From: Polymyxa betae
Taxonomy: Eukaryota; Endomyxa; Phytomyxea; Plasmodiophorida; Plasmodiophoridae
Assembly: GCA_003693705.1 (NCBI GenBank)
Contig: RBZT01000860.1
Coordinates: 1-33,966, forward strand
Reading direction: 5' to 3'
DNA: 33,966 nt
Position 1 is the stretch's first letter; every line of letters begins with the position of its first letter. Below are positions 29,756 to 33,966 of the stretch, piece by piece. Made by a program: the position numbers and the translations under genes. The notes under the pieces are model-generated. The model saw only the letters and a list, made by a program, of their open reading frames with translations. It ran no database searches and was not told the DNA's origin.

Positions 29756-30803
29756 TTTGTTAGTATTTGCTGTATATGGCATTCTGTTCACACTCTTTGC
29801 CTTAGGGCTGCTGTTCGTTTCTCAATGCAACGGCTGCTATACAGTAACGCGCTGGGTTTTGTTAGCTGTATTCTCTGTTGCGGCGATTTGTATATTCGTG
29901 GCGTGGAGACTATTTCCAAAATCGTACAAGTGCGGCTACTTGTTTGATGAGGTCCCCGAGAGTGGAATGATTATCTTTTGTGTTGAGAAAGTCATTTATT
30001 GCAATCCAACAACAGCAGAGTTCTTCATCCTCAGATCTGGTCTCTGGAATGAAGTGGCGGGAACAGATTCCGTCAGGAGATGCCAATTTGCATGCAACAA
30101 CTCTATCATTTTGACCAGGAAATCTGTTATCCTTGCAAATATAGGCGAAGGCTGGACTTATAACACGTTGTTAGAATTCTGGCAACTAAACGATTTTGAT
30201 GAAGAAGTGTTGGATTTGAAAATCGATCATACTGGACAAATTTACTTTGTTAAAGAGGGCAGCAATGCGATTCATGTAATCTCGGTCCAGAACGAGGTTA
30301 CGGTTTTGGATTTGCAAAATGACGCCGACAGTATTAATAACCAGAGTTTCCATGGTCCTTCTGGTATTGCATTAGATCCGACCGGATCTTTGATGTATGT
30401 AGCTGACTCTGGCAATAATCGTATCAGAAGAATCAACCTTAAGACAAGGACACCCGAAACGATTTCATTCAATATAGATCTTTCCAGCCCTAAAAGTGTT
30501 GCCATTTGTCATGAAGCTGGCATATTGTTTATTGCGGATACTGGCAATCATCGCATCTGTGTCATTGATCTAAATACGAGACAAATGAGAGAACTGAACA
30601 CATATCACTATCAAGCGACGGGAATTACTCTAAACGGATTTTACGGTCCGCAGTACCGAGCTGAGTTCCAATCTCCGAAACAAGTCGTTGTTGGTCCCGA
30701 TGGGGACCTGTTAGTTATTGATGTTCAGGTCATGACTGATACTCAGAGCATCCATTTGATCAAGTTTCCAAAGAATGAACTCCTGACTGTCTGTATTCAT
30801 TAA
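29220..30803 (+). CDS. Membrane-anchored NHL-repeat protein
   Basis: An intact 527-codon ORF from ATG (29220) to TAA (30801-30803). A longer frame exists upstream, but only a TTG opens it. The N-terminal half has hydrophobic segments at about residues 91-117, 122-142, 180-202 and 212-232. The C-terminal half is a beta-propeller: FHGPSGIALDPTG...MYVADSGNNRIRRIN (about 377-406), LSSPKSVAI...LFIADTGNHRICVID (about 421-447), and a degenerate FQSPKQVVVGPDGDLLVID (about 483-501). Earlier blades (LDLKIDHTGQIYFVKEGSNA) are more diverged. NHL propellers bind proteins, RNA or sugars. The layout of several membrane segments plus an NHL propeller recurs in large protist families of unknown role. There are no frame breaks and it is likely functional. 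Confidence 0.8.
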   Translation: MSPRARAKSLFRKVSFSLIIAPELKLLAISTFMSSDFDISCSQKPYFGAQELFLILYSFTWSFHASSYSHYQILRLFHSPCKAYWKRFLGRFAVGFLIMNVFPFVFLVVFGIIYGCLNSSEWWNFISVFFAYLSNFALPRLLRLCVGSCFLKLYPHEEKWREDREKLIKDLREHSPSHDLLVFAVYGILFTLFALGLLFVSQCNGCYTVTRWVLLAVFSVAAICIFVAWRLFPKSYKCGYLFDEVPESGMIIFCVEKVIYCNPTTAEFFILRSGLWNEVAGTDSVRRCQFACNNSIILTRKSVILANIGEGWTYNTLLEFWQLNDFDEEVLDLKIDHTGQIYFVKEGSNAIHVISVQNEVTVLDLQNDADSINNQSFHGPSGIALDPTGSLMYVADSGNNRIRRINLKTRTPETISFNIDLSSPKSVAICHEAGILFIADTGNHRICVIDLNTRQMRELNTYHYQATGITLNGFYGPQYRAEFQSPKQVVVGPDGDLLVIDVQVMTDTQSIHLIKFPKNELLTVCIH

Positions 30804-31365
30804 CCCTTTAAATAGAGCACCAAATCTGTTAAATATAAAGTATTGAGAATACGACTGTCCAAAAACAGTTTTTGTATCTTCAACTCTGCTAGATTGAAGG
30901 AAGTGGCGTCAACAAACCCCATCGAGACCTGCAGTTTTGCATGCAACAAGTCGACCATTTCAACTAAGAAATCTTAATGTTGGGTCGTACTCCCCCGCGC
31001 GCAGACCCCCCTCCCCAACGTACCGGAACCTGACAGTCCTGACTACCTGGGAATCATTTATTCCGGGTAGAAGGTGGTAGGAATAAATTAGAATATTTAT
31101 TCCTTTGTGGGGATAATTGTGAGGGACATACAGACCGGCGCAACCCACCGAGGCGCAGTCCTGGCAAGCGCAGCCCGCACCTTCCGACATGACGGCAAGT
31201 TAAGTCCGTGGCCAGTCGTCTTGCCCCACTGGTACCCCAGTGAGGCTTTGTTCGTCATTAATCATCCTCGGTGAGATTCATTGCCGAGGCTTCATACTTG
31301 TAATTCCCTTATAAACATCGCTTCAATTCTTCCAGCTCCTGCTGCGTCCCTCGTACTCGTCGCCC

Positions 31366-31910
31366 TTACAGGCCTCGTCCTCGTCCACTTGTCCTCGGCA
31401 ACCCTTTGTCTTTGTCCTCGTCAACGTTCTTCGGGCACTTTGCCCTCGTCTTCGTCCTCTCCTCTGACAATAATTCCCAAAGATTTTCTGAATGATTCGT
31501 ATTCCATGTTAGAATGCATAATCTCAACATTCCAGGGTAACCCTGCGTCCATCGGTCAAATACAATTGCAAACTGATCCAGAAGCGTTGTTTTGATTTCC
31601 CTCAACTAAAAAGGTTAGTTTGTCCATACATTCTTTCAAGTTTGCCTAATAACCAAGGGTTTTCTTTTTCCCAAGAGTTGGAGGGAAGCAAGTCTTCCAC
31701 TTGATTCTTGTGAAGATGTTCTCGCCTGCTCAATCGTAACCGGGTGATGAATGTTGATATGGTCCAGCAGGTTCTGCCATCCTCGGTTTTTCTTGCGGAA
31801 CATCCCACAGTGACAGTCTGACAGGTCCAGACGTGGTCCTCGCCATCCACAAAATATTTTGCAACAAGCTCCTTACTATCAACCCGGGCCATCTCTCCTT
31901 CAGCTGTCAT
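31366..31910 (-). pseudogene. hAT transposase N-terminal half (BED finger, FDxWT), frame-broken
   Basis: The ATG at 31908-31910 starts a frame with YFVDGEDHVWTC. A one-base shift then gives CHCGMFRKKNRGWQNLLDHI followed by NIHHP. Together these form a W.C..C...NLL.HI...H BED-type zinc finger. Further on (about 31540-31600) the frame reads QFAIVFDRWTQGYPGMLRLC, matching the FD.WT catalytic-Asp motif of hAT transposases. The remaining core and C-terminus are absent. It complements the C-terminal fragment at 22231-22460. Confidence 0.7.
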
Positions 31911-32171
31911 CGTTTTGCCAATAAAAAGCAGCCGCGGTGCCCGCTATGACCTTCGCATTTATAATTGGAGTATATCTAGGAATATATTCCCTATTCTGTC
32001 ATGCCCATTGAGCATGACAGTACGCGCAGCCACCCAGCCGACCACCAGGCAGTCGTACTGGCCCTCCCTGAGGGGCTGCGGAGAGGGCTGCGCCCATACT
32101 GACGATTCCTATAGGGGAAGAGCCCTAACTGTCACGGACTGCACGGGCCCCCTCGTCTCCCAACTATGAAT

Positions 32172-32173
32172 NN
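32172..32173. other. Two-base assembly gap between identical 73-bp edges
   Basis: Positions 32099-32171 and 32176-32248 are identical over 73 bp and sit on either side of NN. This is the signature of two contig ends that overlap but were placed side by side. The real sequence probably has one copy. Confidence 0.85.
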
Positions 32174-32639
32174 TGCTGACGATTCCTATAGGGGAAGAGC
32201 CCTAACTGTCACGGACTGCACGGGCCCCCTCGTCTCCCAACTATGAATGGCGAGGAGCGGCCTCCACGCAACCATTCCGATCAATTCCAAAATTCATACG
32301 TTTCTCATCTCGTCTCCGACTCTGTATTGCTTCGTTCTCTCGCCTCGCCTCACCTCCGACATCCCTCCGACCTTCGTCTCCGATTCGCCTCCGTCTCACC
32401 GGCACCGTTCCGTCCCTCCTACGCTCCACTCCGTGCCGCCGCTCCGCCTCCGAGGGCTCCCTGACGTCGCTCCGTTACAGGACACCGGCCCCCCGCGTCC
32501 TACCCTCCGCTCTCGAGTCATCGCACCGCTTACCTAACCAATAAAGGGGACCTTTTACTCGATCCTAACATATTCCGGAATAAATAACTCCATGACAGAC
32601 TAGAATAGGAATAATTTATTCTGCGGCGGTCACATTAGG

Positions 32640-33608
32640 AATAGCATATTTTATTTATTCACCTGAAAGAATAGAGCTGTCCGCAAATAAACAGAAAGAT
32701 ACACGTTTCAGGTTAAGTGTCGGGTCGGTAATCTTGGCCCGGCCAATTTTTAGCATTAAACTGGCCACCAATATCAACTTCTGTAATGTGGTCTCTGAAA
32801 TTGAGATTTCCGAGATATCTGTCAATATGATCCGATCATCAAAAACTTTGAGAAAAATCGGGTCTTTTGCAGCAATGTTTTGGCTATTTGATGGGAACAA
32901 TATGTTTGTATCAGTAAGGAAGCGTACTCGGCATCATCAGGCTGCTATTTCTGAATTCCAGATTCAGTGCATGATATTCTCATTCAATAAAAAATCTCAC
33001 CAGAAAACCACACAGAGTTGTGTAGTCCGTGATCTTCACTCCAAAATCAAACAATTTCAAGAACTCAGAAAATGCCCTAAATAGTGGTAGAACAAAAGCC
33101 CATTGGTGGTGAACTAAATTTCATCCGTTTCATAAACGGATTTCCGTCTTTCTGGAGAGCAGGAGGGTCAATAGAGATGAAAGAACTATCTCGGACCTGA
33201 TTCATAGACTGATCAGCAGTTAACAGTTTAGATGGACATTCATCTCCGGAACATTGTTTAGGGAGTTCGCGATGATTGAAGGAATTCCCCCAGACTGTCT
33301 GAAACATGAGGAGATCTTTCTGACAGCATTTCATGACACATCGTAGTACAGGACGACACACCAAATATAACCAATTCCGTATTCTCATATCAGCCTTTCG
33401 CCAAGACCTTTCATATTTCCGGAAGGACCAGACCAATTTCCGATACAGATTCGCAATCAGAATCAGCTTTTGTAAGGTGTTCGGAGCAGAGCCGATTCGT
33501 TTGGTTTCGCTCACATCCAGATCATATCCGTTCACATTGATAGATATTGGACAGTTGATCTTGGAGTATGAACCTGCATCATCATCGGACTTTGAGGACA
33601 GGGAATGA
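32640..33608 (+). pseudogene. Broken coding region, unrecognised, with repeated segment
   Basis: One open frame reads SPERIELSANKQKDTRFRLS, then IFSIKLATNINFCNVVSEIE, to KCPK-TAG at 33084. Others follow: REFAMIEGIPPDCLKHEEIF (about 33256-33345), and FRYRFAIRISFCKVFGAEPI to SSSDFEDRE-TGA (33606-33608). The LATNINFCNV and FAIRISFCKV segments are alike, about 690 bp apart, which suggests an internal or tandem duplication. No ATG fits and frames change at least twice. Confidence 0.3.
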
Positions 33609-33754
33609 AGGTCTTCATCATTCGGCTCTTTGATCTAATCTACAGTCAATATGCCGCTAGACAAAAGCTACTTAAATTCACCAGAAACTTGCAGAGACTG
33701 TTATAATCTGTTGTTATAGTATGGTGGAACGTGGTGGAAAGAAAAAATGCGTGA

Positions 33755-33957
33755 AAATTTAGACCTGCACGATCTGCGCGTAGATTAATCGTTCTTAAAA
33801 GTGATAGACATCAATCTGTTTATTCATTATTGGCAGCTGGCGAGAATGAACATGAATCGATAGCGTCTGTCTTACAATGCGAGCCCTTCCATTTTGAATG
33901 TTTTACCTGTGGTCCCCAACGTCGCAAAAATTCATCATGTGAAGCACCACAATGGTT
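33755..33957 (+). CDS. Partial ORF with a LIM-like HX2CX2C motif
   Basis: A frame without ATG reads RRLIVLKSDRHQSVYSLLAA, and near its end QCEPFHFECFTCGPQ, stopping at TGA 33955-33957. FHFECFTCG resembles the middle zinc ligands of LIM domains (H..CF.C). The preceding CX2C pair is not visible in the frame, so the LIM reading is weak. Confidence 0.25.
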
Positions 33958-33966
33958 TTGAAAACA

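Larger units (their letters stand above)
31000..32660. mobile_element. Second hAT remnant, ends unresolved
   Basis: GGAATAA/TTATTCC sub-terminal repeats cluster at 31050-31105 and 32570-32660. Between them are N-terminal and catalytic pieces of a hAT transposase on the minus strand, plus GC-rich stretches and a scaffold gap. I could not find matching terminal repeats or an 8-bp duplication, so the outer limits are approximate. Confidence 0.55.

Noticed and set aside
31281-31595. Plus-strand Ser/Leu-rich ORF with signal-peptide-like start
   Set aside because: Antisense to the hAT transposase FDxWT region.
32241-32537. GC-rich ORFs on both strands
   Set aside because: Low-complexity CTCCG-type repeats beside the scaffold gap; no consistent coding pattern.

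Overview
This window looks like nuclear DNA of a transposon-rich microbial eukaryote. The signs are GT-AG introns, an alpha-tubulin-derived gene, an augmin-subunit-like gene, plant-type CCCTAAA telomere-like strings inside introns, tRNA-derived SINEs, a non-LTR retrotransposon end with an RNase H domain, and hAT, PIF/Harbinger-like, FAR1/MULE-like and Crypton-like remnants. I cannot place the lineage. No prokaryotic operon, rRNA gene, CRISPR array or ordinary tRNA gene was seen.

Layout. 0-5 kb is mainly mobile DNA: a SINE abutting a Crypton-like fragment, several inverted-repeat elements (two back to back, 3734-4365 and 4373-4684), and a FAR1-type zinc-finger exon. 5.8-10.9 kb is GC-richer and holds genes with breaks: an augmin HAUS4/AUG4-like gene with one in-frame TGA, an alpha-tubulin pseudogene on the minus strand, a zinc-knuckle ORF with TGA at a cysteine position, and two unrecognised broken ORF clusters. 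12.0-14.0 kb has two broken unrecognised genes on opposite strands. 15.5-17.0 kb has a hAT-like MITE, an inverted duplication and a clean two-exon small gene. 18.6-19.7 kb has an intact six-TM protein gene (minus). 20.1-21.2 kb has an unrecognised gene with one frame change, bracketed by a 38-bp direct repeat. 21.6-23.5 kb has an intron-containing gene cut by a complete-ended 930-bp hAT element with an 8-bp target duplication, and then a second SINE. 23.8-24.9 kb is the 3' end of a non-LTR retrotransposon. 25.3-26.3 kb has an unrecognised minus-strand ORF and a duplicated retropepsin-like segment. 29.2-30.8 kb has the largest intact gene, a membrane-anchored NHL-repeat protein. 31-32.6 kb has a second hAT remnant holding the transposase N-terminal half, plus a scaffold gap with a duplicated 73-bp edge. 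The last kilobase has broken ORFs.

Two themes recur. Many ORFs look continuous only if one-base shifts or single stop codons are allowed. TGA does not appear inside the clean long ORFs, so I read these breaks as pseudogene decay or assembly indels rather than a changed code. Several proposed short introns of the GC-rich genes carry a repeated CCCTAAA...CTAAC motif just before the 3' splice site, which imitates telomere repeats. The genes do not form an obvious pathway, though alpha-tubulin and the augmin-like protein are both microtubule genes.
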